Below, piece after piece: positions 21,201-31,048 of a DNA stretch of 64,000 nucleotides; the first letter of the stretch is position 1; each line of letters opens with the position of its first letter. The position numbers and the translations under genes were made by a program. A model generated the notes under the pieces. That model made no database searches. It saw only the letters and a list, made by a program, of their open reading frames with translations, and was not told the origin of the DNA. Origin of the DNA: Ostrinia nubilalis. Its lineage: Eukaryota; Arthropoda; Insecta; Lepidoptera; Crambidae. The stretch spans positions 4,960,001 through 5,024,000 of the forward strand of contig NC_087104.1 in assembly GCF_963855985.1 (NCBI RefSeq), in the 5' to 3' direction.

Positions 21201-21342
21201 ACGGGGTCAGCGTTGATGAAGTATCCGTGGTTTCCATCGGAGTACTTCCTCCATGAACCGGCGGCGACGTAATTCTCCCTGCGGCGGCGGCGCTAGCCGC
21301 GGCGGCGGCACCTCGTAGCTTCTCCGACCTGGTGACAGGCAT
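17995..21342 (-). CDS. Gag-protease polyprotein of the first BEL/Pao element
   Basis: The chosen start is the ATG at 21342 (MPVTRSEKLRG), after the primer site. Order: alanine-rich N-terminus; a coiled-coil-like Arg/Glu/Leu segment; a proline-rich region with 90-bp repeats (PPLPPLPLPQPQVLPP units); the DUF1759 gag domain (LVDLPSFNGACEEWLAFRRS onward); two zinc knuckles (CPECREDHWLYEC, CFKCLRFKHARNTC); and the BEL-type aspartic protease (LALLDEGSTVTLLD). The frame then runs through a short spacer with the RFSDWTQLL motif that normally lies near the integrase, and ends in out-of-frame sequence and the LTR. About 2-3 kb coding for reverse transcriptase to integrase is absent. Confidence 0.85.
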   Translation of the reverse strand: MPVTRSEKLRGAAAAASAAAAGRITSPPVHGGSTPMETTDTSSTLTPYPAGGASSPRIARDHVAPAVSTRVMGEPGVHLGRGEPAPHSYTEEITADVTKPHEALRARIAEAEKRRAAAAAAAAAAASTPTAANVAAASVAAANAAAATPATTVTTVPTVEGQYAPPTLQVHEQTPRLSRVNQDTRSVRSSRRRAELEAKLRVARQELEVAKAELELAQLDSDVEEDPEEVQYRQMQIEDWSNHSSIIAERVPPKPQPLPPSPTAAPLPPPPHVLPPLPQVLPPPPPQVLPPLPPLPLPQPQVLPPPQPQVLPPPPPQVLPPLPPLPLPQPQVLPPPQPQVLPPPPPQVLPPLPPLPLPQPQVLPPPQPQVLPPPPPQVLPPPQPLPSEGRTDIQELAMAITKLSQRAEGGLTMQLVDLPSFNGACEEWLAFRRSYEDTARSFTPAQNLARLRRCLQGHAREAVKSLLFTAEDPEELMKSLEVRFGRPGAIALAELKKMERLPRVNESSGEICMFASRVRNAVATIRALGKMEYLCAPGAVECLIEKMPPTMKSRWLMYQRERRAEGKPALDLMYDFMEVEADINSDYAPPEVSWDQKRNTFKRPIHHVPQAEEYYEDQNTDEKKCPECREDHWLYECKRFRESSVDGKWEMAKKARMCFKCLRFKHARNTCRAQPCKKCMRWHHTSLHSEKSAATKTQEKPAEGVVSSVHATSCRRTYIKMTPVNLYGPKGTARVLALLDEGSTVTLLDSSVAKKIGAQGKPEAITIEMVGGNGMVKSNSQRINMKIKGVHCRNKLNIEARTIDNLKLTKQGVEEGMLQNWKHLKKIKKKLVYDKEVPRLLIGQDNWGLIVTRRLRRGKASEPVASLTSLGWVLHGCNTGRSDPVKLVHHSRLVEDGTEALVHQHFEKEDIGVEPRRPCNDADKRARNVLKKTSRGHQAHQRLIKRKLEKDPALKTLKKDRFEMKDEYTGEEKNSQVVATLKVTPEVTPDPKRFSDWTQLLPHREGKLEDNAALLAKMAKRVPANFDAKEDSRTGDRRPLSRQRRLEIRRNATKKLLATKESTAGIPWSGRKSTSPRRANTRRSATATEATSGSSGSYQDVASRRGSASHCGGDC
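20253..20520 (-). repeat. Three 90-bp in-frame tandem repeats in gag
   Basis: Identical blocks start at 20281, 20371 and 20461 on the plus strand. They encode the Pro/Leu/Gln/Val-rich units of Gag. Confidence 0.85.
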
Positions 21343-21360
21343 CTTCGCTATTCCCGTAAT

Positions 21361-21447
21361 CCGGCTACTCGAAGGACCAGGAAAATGTGGTGATCCGGCT
21401 CGAAGGACCAGGAAAATGTGGTGATCCGGCTCGAAGGACCAGGAAAA
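21361..21447 (-). repeat. Tandemly triplicated primer-binding site
   Basis: Directly inside the 5' LTR, TTTTCCTGGTCCTTCGAGCC plus GGATCACCACA is repeated (31-bp period), then once more with a small insertion. TGGTCCTTCGAGCCGGAT begins with TGG, as a primer site complementary to a tRNA ending in CCA should; the second BEL element has the same 18 bases next to its LTR. Confidence 0.75.
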
Positions 21448-22057
21448 TGTGGTGATCTGCAGTGGACTGTATGCGTTTGTGTGTGTTCGAGAGCGCTGAC
21501 CGGACGATGATGACTGCCGTTGAGAGCTTGCCCTTACTATGTCAGGCGTAGTAGGTGCTACTTGCAGGAATAAAACCACTATTTCACTTGCTGAGACTTC
21601 TCGCGTTTATTATTCGCTTCCTTTTCTCAGTTCTTGCTTCTTCAGATCACTTGTTGCTTGGAGCACTTGTTCTCTGAACTGAACACAACATCACATCAAA
21701 TAAACTTAACTCCCGGAGCGCCTCGCTCCGTATTTATAGGGCCCCGGGCTATATCCATCCCTTTCTCTCCCGATATTCCTGTCTCTGTCTCTCATGTTCT
21801 GGACCATAGTTCTGGAATGTTCGAAGCGAGAGGTCCGATGTTGCCGTCCCGTTTCTTTTTCTCTCGAATATTCCAGAAGTGTGTGGAAGAGTATTTGATG
21901 TGCAAGCGAGATGAGAGATAATGTGAGAAAGAGATGGAATGTTATTTATACCTAATCGACTCTAATTGATTTATTTTACAACATTTTCTGACTGTTAATG
22001 TTGCTAATCGATTCTAATTAATAAGTTAGCGTATTTTCTCGGTTGACGTCGCTAACA
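21448..22057 (-). repeat. 5' LTR of the first BEL/Pao element
   Basis: It matches the 3' LTR over 610 bp; the 95-codon shadow frame is identical in both copies. The TATAAATA box is at 21738-21731. Confidence 0.85.
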
Positions 22058-22062
22058 ATTCT

Positions 22063-22618
22063 AATATGACGAAAATGCAACCGCTGACGGTTTGAAAAGT
22101 TGTTAGAAAATAATTGAATTTTTCAGTGATCTATAATAGTTAGTAAACTACTTTAGATAGGTAGGTAGGTACTAAGTACGCAATTTAGGTGATCTTCTTT
22201 GTTAAAAACGGTCTCTTACAAACAAATAGGTTATACCTACTTCTACCTATATGTATTGTGCAGAGAATAGCTTAAACAGTCATAAATTCTATGATGTTGC
22301 AACAGTAATCAATAAAATCCTTGTAAACTATTAATGATAGGTACACACCTCAGATCATAGGTACACACATTATTCAATATAGGTAATAATGATTAATGTG
22401 CTCATATGAATAAACTCTGATGTTATTATTAAGACTTTACATTAACACTTCGTAAAGTTGTTTATAGTAATTATTTATTGGGATTCCCAACCGGTTGCAC
22501 TTATTGGTACTTGGTGTAGGATGTAACTGATGTGATTAACTTCCTATTATTATGGTCATAGTAAGCAAGACCACCACCATGTGCTTAATGTTTTAAAAAA
22601 TAAAGTCAATTATTTCAC
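22063..22618. other. AT-rich spacer
   Basis: No feature seen. Confidence 0.4.
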
Positions 22619-22857
22619 ATTAGCTTTCCGCCCGCGGCTTTGTCCGCGTGGAATTTTGTCTGTCACAGAAAAACTTTATCACGCGTGTCCCTGTTTCAAA
22701 AACCGGGATAAAACTATCCTATGTCCTTTCCCGGGACTCGAACTATAGGTATCTATGCCAAATTTCATCAAAATCAGTTCAGTGGTTTAGGTGTGAAAGA
22801 CAGACAGACAGACAGAGTTACTTTCGCATTTATAATAAGTATTAGTATAGATTTGAC
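22619..22857 (+). repeat. Lepidopteran SINE-like repeat
   Basis: Head 'cgcccgcggctttgtccgcg', a (gaca)n stretch near 22,800 and tail 'tataataagtattagtatag'. It is closely similar to 45,843-46,062. Confidence 0.75.
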
Positions 22858-23487
22858 CAGAAGGACACCTTTACTTCATTGAAAGTTCTAGATAGGAACT
22901 AACTGGGGATAGGTATGGGCACAGAATAAGTAATAGTGGGCGAGTTTTGATTATTTGCTGAAATTAAAATGCCATTATGTAACTATTTCATTCATAAGTA
23001 CAAGTAACATCTAAGTTTAAAAGGGTTTTTTATTATGTGCTTAAGTATTCTGAAATAAGGGCATACGCACACTACATAGGAATAAAGAATTTGAAGTCAT
23101 AAAACGATTATGAGTTCAAATAAAAAAAAAAAAAGATTCAGTGTTAATAAAACCAACCGTTGATTGTATACTGAATCGTTTTTATGAAAAATAATACAAA
23201 AGTTATTGTACAAATATTTTAATTGTTTTATTTTACTACGTATAAAACAAAAGAATCACATTTTACACTTTAATCCAATTTAAGTATTTTTCGGAGTAGC
23301 TTAACACATCACTATTGTTTCGTATATTGACCAAGTACCAATCTAAACCGTTTTCTATTTCACAAGCTTAAAAAGGTACTTGGTTTGGACGTCACTGACC
23401 GTACCACAAATAATCAGCAATAATTTTTAATTCTTATAGACATAAAGTTAGAAATTAAATAGGGAATTTGTGGTAGACTAATCATAT

Positions 23488-24881
23488 TTAACGTCCCCAG
23501 CCCCATCCGCGTCCCCATCCGCCGCCGTACCCCCATCCTCCTCCGTAGCCTCGTCCCCACCCCCCACCGTGCCCCCATCCCCCTCCGTGTCCCCAACCCC
23601 CTCCGTAGCCTCTACCCCAACCGCCGTAGCCTCTGCCCCAGCCCCCGTAACCCCAGCGGGACTCCTCAGGCGTGAGCTCCTCATTTTCAGTAGGAGCGGT
23701 CAGGTCAGCAGTGTCTGTGGCATCACCCTCGGGTGCTGGGAGGGCCGACGCGTACGCCAGCGCGATGCACATCAGCAAACCAAGGGAGAAGATCTGGGAA
23801 ATAACAAGTGAAGTTGAGAAAGGGCTTATGCATGCTACGTTTTTTCAGGTGCCTTCCAATTGCGTGACACGCTCGATCGCCTGAAAAATGCGGTGTGCAT
23901 ACGCCCTAAATACTTTTTTTGCTTGCTGCAGCAGCCTGACATTAAAATAACACCCAGTACTGACAAATGTATGTTCGAAGCCTTTTCCTTGTGTTTGTAG
24001 CTGCCTTGTTAATTGGCGGTCCTAAATAAATAATTTCTTGAGACTTTTTGCTCGCATCTTCAAACCAGGCTTAACTCAGCTAGCTCTAAATCATCAATGA
24101 ATATTCCAGGTTAATCAAACTCTGGCTGGCGTCATTGCCAGTCATACTTCTTAATAAGTGAATAAATAATGCTTGTCATCACAAAAAAAGCATTACGTAA
24201 GTAGTTAGTGTATTTACCTACTGAATATTTTAGATACTAATGGAAGAAGATTGTTTAACACAAGTTTTAAGCCATTCGGAAGACTTTCTTCGTATTTTAG
24301 CGTAACTTAGCTATTAAGTACCTATTTACTTAGCCGATCAAATATTAGTTTTCATCTAAATGTAAATAAATGATGACTAATAAATGGAATTGCACAATAT
24401 TTTCAAATTAACGCTCTCACTGTGCTTTCTAACCCTTTCGTGCTAGGGATCATTTAACCAAATACACAATCATAAGCGCTGAAAAAGTCTATAAAGTTTT
24501 CCGAAAGCTTTAAAAGTTTGTAGTACGTGCTCTATTTAATTTTGTGTGTTCACTTTATCACCTTTAATGCCAATATTTACTGCCCCCACAAACAGGTTTT
24601 AAAAAAACTAGAGCCTTATAATATACTTTTCTAAGTATTCAAAAATATTCAGATTTTTGGAATTAAAAAAATCTCTGCAAATTACAAAAGGGGGCCAATG
24701 TCACAAAATGGTTTTTAAATCCTAAGGCTGAGTTGCACCACTTTATTTTAACCGTGACTATAACCATAAACGGTGTTTTTTGTATGGAGTTTGGCAGACT
24801 TGACGTATGTTAAAGTTAAAGTAAGATGGTGCAACCCAGGTTAAGTAAATAATTTAAATGTGTCGTACTTACAGTCTTCAT
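23488..24881 (-). CDS. Glycine-rich secreted protein A
   Basis: Exon 1 (24873-24881) codes MKT; exon 2 (23488-23793) follows in phase 0, giving 104 residues. Residues 1-20 form a signal peptide (MKTIFSLGLLMCIALAYASA). A short acidic spacer (TENEELTPEES) precedes a C-terminal half of GYGGGWGR/GHGGGWG repeats with regular Trp and Arg. Such Gly/Trp/Tyr-rich tails occur in insect cuticle, eggshell and some antimicrobial proteins; which applies cannot be told. The start is set by the TATA-initiator pair just upstream. A GGCTGAGTTGCACC-type MITE sits in the intron. Confidence 0.75.
24726..24840. repeat. MITE in the intron of glycine-rich gene A
   Basis: Ends GGCTGAGTTGCACCA and TGGTGCAACCCAGG are inverted copies. 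The flanks TAA/TTA may be a target duplication. Confidence 0.6.
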
Positions 24882-24900
24882 TGTTCCAATTTCTGCGGAG

Positions 24901-24938
24901 TACTGATGGTGGTGGCCCATACAATGCAAGTATTTATA
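24901..24938 (-). promoter_or_regulatory. TATA box and initiator of glycine-rich gene A
   Basis: TATAAATA at 24938-24931 and TCAGT at 24906-24902, 34 nt apart from T to A. The leader is about 22 nt. Confidence 0.65.
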
Positions 24939-24939
24939 C

Positions 24940-25740
24940 ACACGGGTACCAACAGACTGCAGGGCGCAAACTTGTGTCGATGTGTGACGACGCTCTACAA
25001 AATGTGTCTTAATGCATCCACATACCTGGCAGATTGGTCTAGTACTTAAAACCCATTTCTAGGTTCTTCCCTGAAGAACTTGCCCTAGCGAAAGAACTTT
25101 TGAAAGGTTAACAACCTCTTTCAGTTCGTGTGCGTAGACTTAAAAATGTCAACGCCCAGTAGCTGTTATACTCGTAGCTATTTTGTATAGAAGTAGGTAT
25201 AACAACATAAATTAACTTACTCATGCCTTTTCTAGCTTCTTAGTAGGTAATTTTTATTGTCTTATTTTATGGGCTCCTGGTACAGTCAGCTTCAAAACAA
25301 CTTTAATTTTGAACATTTTCTTTTTCTTAAAAAAACAGTAATTATTAGAATAGGTTCAAACTTGGTGTTTTATTTATAACCCTATTTGCCGATCGGATGC
25401 GACCTGCATTCAGCGGTTTTCTGCAACCTTATTTTATTTTATAAGTGGACAACCCACGCTGCGTTTTATTAGTGATGATTATTTATTATCTCGGCAACAT
25501 GGAACTACATAATTTTGCTATTGACTGTACTTACAAATATTGTTTACCTGACTTTAACGAAGTATAAGAGTAAGATTGTCAAGATATTATGTGTCATCAT
25601 GTCCGTTTATTAGTGACTCACCAATGACCATCTAATGACCGATCCTAATCTCTCCTGTTGAATAAAGGGCATGATCGATTTTAAGAGGTCATTCGATCCG
25701 TCTTCTTGTCCCAAGTGTCATATATTGAGGTACCAAGTCA
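24940..25740. other. AT-rich spacer
   Basis: No gene. A stretch near 25,703 (cccaagtgtcatatattgag) recurs in direct orientation near 29,738, so parts belong to a repeat split by later insertions. Confidence 0.4.
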
Positions 25741-25915
25741 TCATCATCATCATTTCAGCTACAGGATGTCCACAACTGAAAATAGGCCTCCTCTAATGAT
25801 TTCCATATTGACCGGTTGGTAGCGACCTGCATCCAGCGCCTTCCTGCTACCTTTATGATGTCGTCGGTCCACGCTGCGTTTTCCGGTACGTGGCCTATGG
25901 CTGAAATGATGATGA
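25741..25915 (-). repeat. RTE-like LINE 3'-end fragment
   Basis: It shares 'tgaccggttggtagcg' and 'cggtccacgctgcgtttt' with 53,838-53,965 and 45,258-45,345. Confidence 0.55.
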
Positions 25916-25982
25916 TGATTCGATCCGTCTTTACCCAAGTAGCATTTTACTCCATTTAAGAGTTCACATTTAGTTCCAATGT

Positions 25983-27393
25983 GTACTAAAAGCATAGTCC
26001 AGTCAATAAAGCATTATAGATGGAAATCCATGGAACACAATTTTTGACTTCGGGAATTTATTTAGACTAGTTAGGAGGTGAACATAGCAAAAGTCCCCGC
26101 CTTTAGCCCTTGAGCCGGCGGGGAGAGGGGGGTTTAAAGGTGCCACTTTTCGGTTTTTCGCTTAATCCTCGGAAACTATGCGTCCTAGTGACATGACTAC
26201 TATGGACGAAAAAAAGCTTATTCAATTTGCTATAGGTGAGATAAACAAGTTTTTCTATAAATTGTATAGTTTTCGAGGCATCTGCTCTAGAAGGTCTGTA
26301 ATATTGGAAATTTTATTTTTGTCTTACATGTTCCCATCAGGAGAAAATCGACTAAATCAACATTGAGCAAATATTATAGACATGCGGGAGCATGTTAAGT
26401 CTAGTTCCAGGGAGGGGACTGCATCGTGCGTATATTTAGACGAACTAATTGGAGCCACTTTTGACTCCTCATCACTCAAAAAGCACTGTGCATTAACACT
26501 TCAAATTTGGCTCATGTGTTGAGACTTGCAAGATAAGCATCAGCTTCAAATTTCATAAATATACCTCAAACGGTTCTTTAGGTATTGACGTCTAAAAATC
26601 TACATGGCTGACCTATAAGACCAAATTCTAACCACTTCCAGATGACCTTGAAGGTTCAAATTTGGGATCCAGATAGGTAGTTGTGTAAATACAAAGGAAC
26701 AAATTAAAAACCAGTAAATTTTAACATTTCACAGGTGATAGATAGATTTGAGTGTCCTAAATGTCGATTTTTGAACGTCAATACCTAAATAACCGTTTGA
26801 GGTATATTTATGAAATTTGAAGCTGATGTTTATCTTGCAAGTCTCAACACATGAGCCTAATTTGAAGTGTTAATGCACAGTGCTTTTTGAGTGATGAGGA
26901 GTCAAAAGTGGCTCCAATTAGTTCGTCTAAATATACGCACGGTGCAGTCCCCTCAGTGGAACTAAGCTTAAAATGCTCCCGCATGTCTATAATGTTTGCT
27001 CAATGTTGATTTAGTCGATTTTCTCCTGATGGGAACACGTAAGACAAAATTAAAATTTCCAATATTACAGACCTTCTAGAGCAGATGCCGCGAAAACTAT
27101 ACAAGATATAGAAAAACTTGACGGTCTCACCTGTAGCAAATTGAATAAGCTTTTTTTGGTTCATAGTAGCCATGTCACTAGGATGCATAGTTTCCGAGGA
27201 TTAAGCGAAAAAGCGAAAAGTGGTACCTTTAAACCCCCCTCTCCCCGCCAGCTCAAGGGCTAAGGGCGGGGACTTTTGCTATGTTCACCTCCTAACTAGT
27301 CTAAATAAAGCCCCGAGGTCAGAAATTGTGTTCCAGGGATTTCTCTCTACACCGTCGTTAAAGCATTCATTGACTGGACTAGCATTAGTACAG
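25983..27393. mobile_element. 1.4-kb palindromic DNA element
   Basis: Two arms of about 600 bp run from the ends (tgtactaaaagcatagtcca at left; its inverse at right) to a centre of about 150 bp near 26,600-26,760. The arms are about 90% alike by eye. The left and right 62-residue shadow frames inside them are near-identical. No transposase is encoded, so it is a foldback-type or long-TIR non-autonomous element. Exact ends and target duplication are uncertain; AGCAT occurs on both sides of an inner candidate border. Confidence 0.7.
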
Positions 27394-27930
27394 TTCACTC
27401 GTGATGTATAAGCTGTATTATTGCAATTAATTACACCTATACCTGTCTAAGGGACTTATAGGAGTGTAGAGTTATACTTTTATACGATTGTTGGTTTTGT
27501 AATACTCTAACAACTATCCTTTAGTCAGCCGTCTGACTAAGAGCATTATAAGAGGGTAGAGATACGGCAACCGCTGTTTAACGACTTACTTGTACGATGT
27601 TATAGAGCTAGCATTTTAATAGAACACACGTGGTCATTTATAAAGCCAAAGGCTGTTATGTTTACTTGTTTAGACTGTTATACAGCTAGTAGCTGTAGTA
27701 GGACTTGTTTGTGATAATTAAAATAACCTTTTTTACTATCTGTACAAAAGTGTTTCAATGGTTCGCATGTGCACTGTAGGCTGTTAAAAGGACTATTTAT
27801 GTGTTGTCCATTAACATCAATAGCAGTTTATTTGTCCACAAGTACTACTCTTATTTGCTTTAAGCTGAACATGAATGTGAATGTGATATTCTATTACACT
27901 TTTCCCCGAGCCTGTTTTTAGTTATTCATG

Positions 27931-28300
27931 GTGGTTCTGTACATGATGCAGAGGAAAATATTATGCCTGAACCTGAAAGTTCCCTTCAAAATATACAGAT
28001 ATCAGAGTGTGATGATTGCAGTTCTAGTGATAGTGAATACAATTTTGATTTGGACAATTATTTAACCTTTCGCAAAAAAATAAGAACATGGGCTATTGAA
28101 ATATTCCTCATTCCGCTTTGAATAAATTGTCAGGCATAATAAACGAATTTAAACCGGGAACACTACCGTCTGATGCTTTAGGTATTCATACTTGACTATT
28201 AGTACCTGGGCTAGGCGATTTAACGGACATTAATAATTTTTATTGCGGATCTCTAAAATTTCAGTATTTGAAAGAATTAAAGATACACAATTGACCTGAA
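27931..28300 (+). pseudogene. Decayed transposon-protein fragment
   Basis: Pieces of an open frame read PEPESSLQNIQISECDDCSS, then RTWAIEIF, FKPGTLPSDALGIHT and VPGLGDLTDI, broken by stops and shifts. The pattern 'acidic N-terminus, then short helical part, then LPSDA' recalls uncharacterised arthropod transposon proteins. The flanks 27,400-29,200 are rich in short AGCTGTATA-like inverted motifs. Confidence 0.35.
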
Positions 28301-29238
28301 CTAGGTACATCTTAAAGCTGTACATAAGTTCACATTAGAATAAATTTATAGACTTTAGCGCTGTAGTGGTACAAATGTGGAACTTCATATAGATAACAGC
28401 ATTCTAACAGAATACATGTGAACCTAATATACGCTCACCGCATAAATTGGAGTTATAACAGTTCACATAGCCGTATTTCATTTCCACCATTTTGTTCTAC
28501 ATAACCTAAAATATTTACCAAATAAATCTCCAAAATTAATGCAGATTTATCACAAAATTCGCAGATAGAGCGATTGAGTTTTGGTTTTATGTTATAATTA
28601 ATTACCGTAGTATAATTATAATGCCAATACAATATCAAAAACTGAAAATTGTAGATTTCCTCTCAGCCAGTTTTAAATATTTTAAAATGAATATCGCGTT
28701 TTTACAGAGGCGCGTAAATATTTTAGCTGTAAATATGTATACATTTCACGATAAAGTTGCATTCCCAATGGCATTAACATTATTAAGTATTTAAAACCCG
28801 TGTTATTATTTGCATAAATGATTAGCCGCCCGAGTTGTTTCCCTCTTGGCACTCACGTACAAATACCAAACTAATATTAAAATGTGGAAATAATTTAGGA
28901 CACACGTGAACTTTATGCTACATTGGAGTACTTTTGTCGGACTTTATAACTTTGAAAGCTGTGCATTTAGCCACTTGTTACTCTTTATTACACTCACGTA
29001 CGTTGTATGGTTCACACTGCGTCCCATATAGTGCCGTAAGTCAGCCTTAAGTCCGATGTTACTACTTAAACTGCTATTATAATGCTATTATACTGCTAAT
29101 GTACAGCCATAGTGAACTTAAGGCTGTCTAATTTGTGCCCAAACTGGTTCTATAAAAGCATTATAGCAAGCTATACAGCTCGTATACAGCTGACATACAC
29201 AGCTTATGGAGTACATGTGAACGACTAGACATACTATA
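28301..29238. other. Flank of the decayed transposon
   Basis: No gene. Repeated 'tatacagct'-type palindromes occur near 29,100-29,200. Confidence 0.4.
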
Positions 29239-29705
29239 CAGGGTGGAATTTTGTAATGCCACCTGGAGGGAAAGTACTCTTAATACTGTAGATAGAAAAT
29301 TTTACTGAAAGAAAACATTCCTTTATTTTTTTAAAGAAAGAGAACTGCATTCAGAGATTTTTGATTTTTTTTTCGAAAATTGACTACCATACCATACAAT
29401 TTTCTGTACAAAATTAAAATAATTTAAGATTTCATAGTTTTCCTTTCATTTGATTTATCAAGTTTGTTAGAGAGATTTCATCCTTATACTTAACCCTAAC
29501 GATCGATGCAATAAAAATACAGGGTGTAATTTTTAACAGATTTTAGTTGGTTCGATTCCCGTGTGTGGCAAGCAAATTTTTGGAAATCTCTGAATGCAGT
29601 TCTGTTTCTTTTCAGAAATAAAGGAATGTTTTCTTTGGGAAAAAAAATCTATCTACAGTATTAAGAGTACTTTCCCTCCAGGTGGCATTACAAAATTCCA
29701 CCCTG
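29239..29705. mobile_element. 467-bp TIR element with TA duplication
   Basis: Termini CAGGGTGGAATTTTGTAATG and its inverse extend about 150 bp inward. TA flanks both ends, as for Tc1/mariner-type elements. A 'ggttcgattcccg' stretch in the loop imitates a tRNA B-box but has no tRNA context. Confidence 0.8.
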
Positions 29706-31006
29706 TATAGAACCCCGAATGCTACTTGGTTATCTCTCAAGTGTCATACATTGAAGTACCAACTAGGTACCATCGACCAAAAATTAGTTCCAAAATAGCA
29801 CCTACCGTAAATAAATAACACAATGTTCATGTGAAGTAAATAATGTCTTAATGATTTAGGGCAGGGCATTAATTAGTGGAATTTTTAAATATTTGTCATA
29901 TAGAGGATGTGGCTTGGTGTGGCTATTAAACAGTTGATGTGTATTTTTTATTTTACAATAAGGACATACAGTAGAGCCCGTTTTAGAACAATTTAATAAC
30001 GATTAGGCGTAATTAAGGATGTAGCACATTTATTAACCCGGAAAGGGATCGTAACCGTATCAACTCGAGCCGGTCAGTAATCTTTGTATGAACCTCCATA
30101 CTGCAATGCACACTTATCCGCACCGTAAGGGCTCCTGTACACGACGCCGCCGCCGCCGCCGCCGCTTACACGCACCGAGTAAATCTCGCCCGCGCCGCCG
30201 CCGCGCCATCAATGCATAATTTCGCCAGCGGCGCGGCGGCAGCGGGCTTCACGCGGCGCGTATGAACAGTGTAGCGGCGCGGCGACGGCGCGGCGGCGGC
30301 GCGGTTGATAACGCGTGAAAGGCGATATGGTGTTGATCCCTTTCCGAGTTGATAAGTCTGCTATGACTTTTATGCGACAGTACACCAAATATAGTGAAGT
30401 TTTTAAGTATTTGTCATAGAAGGCGTGGCTGGTAAATAACGTGTTGTTTACATCAAGGACTTATGGAGCGTGTGTTAGGACTCATCGCTTTCCATCACGT
30501 GAGATGCTGGCCAAAAGTCTCTCTCTATGGGTAAAAAAAAAATAGCAAACAATAATTTGTATTTTATTAGTTGACATTGGATTTACCTAATTGGTTTGGA
30601 AGTCAATTAGTGTATATTTATCTAGATATGAAAAATTAATGATGATTTACAAATGACAGGCAATATTCATTATGTATGATCTTCAAAGTGGTTTTAATAA
30701 ATATGCAAATGAGATTAGGGTTTCTTTTGAAGTTAATCTAAATAACTATGATCAGAAATGTTATGCAGCATGATTAAAAAACATTATACATTTTTTTTAT
30801 TATGTCTTAGTTTCGTATTCTTACATTTTTCAATTGAAACCGTGTCCTTACCTACTTAAAGTGAGTATTCATAACTTAGAATAAATACTTAATAGTTTTT
30901 ACCTAGTAAGTACGCTCGATAGCACATCAAGCTTAACACTGTGGCATCCTATGTAAATTGTGAAATTGTTACAAAAATGCATTATGTATGTCTGATGTGC
31001 TATCGA
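29706..31006. other. Spacer with a GC-rich island
   Basis: Apart from the island listed separately, this is AT-rich sequence without a supported gene. Confidence 0.4.
30125..30315. repeat. GC-rich insert with CGCCGCCG arms
   Basis: About 190 bp of CGCCGCC and its inverse in an otherwise AT-rich area. It starts gggctcctgtacacgacgcc. The surroundings contain aaagggatc and its inverse gatcccttt (30,047 and 30,338), suggesting an older element around it. It resembles the GC-rich arms of the Harbinger MITE at 14.4 kb in style, not in sequence ends. Confidence 0.5.
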
Positions 31007-31048
31007 CCCGACTGCGCCAGAAGGGTTATAGGGGGTTATAAGGAGGGT

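Larger units (their letters stand above)
17391..22057 (-). mobile_element. BEL/Pao LTR retrotransposon lacking reverse transcriptase and integrase
   Basis: Two 610-bp LTRs flank 3.45 kb of internal sequence, with a 5-bp duplication ATTCT at 17386-17390 and 22058-22062. LTRs appear identical except for a few bases at the outer end, so insertion is recent. The single frame encodes gag and protease; reverse transcriptase, RNase H and most of integrase are missing, and only the last domain of the polyprotein remains in another frame. The element reads toward the OBP gene, whose predicted start site is about 130 bp beyond its 3' LTR. Confidence 0.9.

Noticed and set aside
29550..29575. tRNA B-box in the 29.2-kb element
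   Set aside because: It lies in the loop of a TIR element without any tRNA fold.
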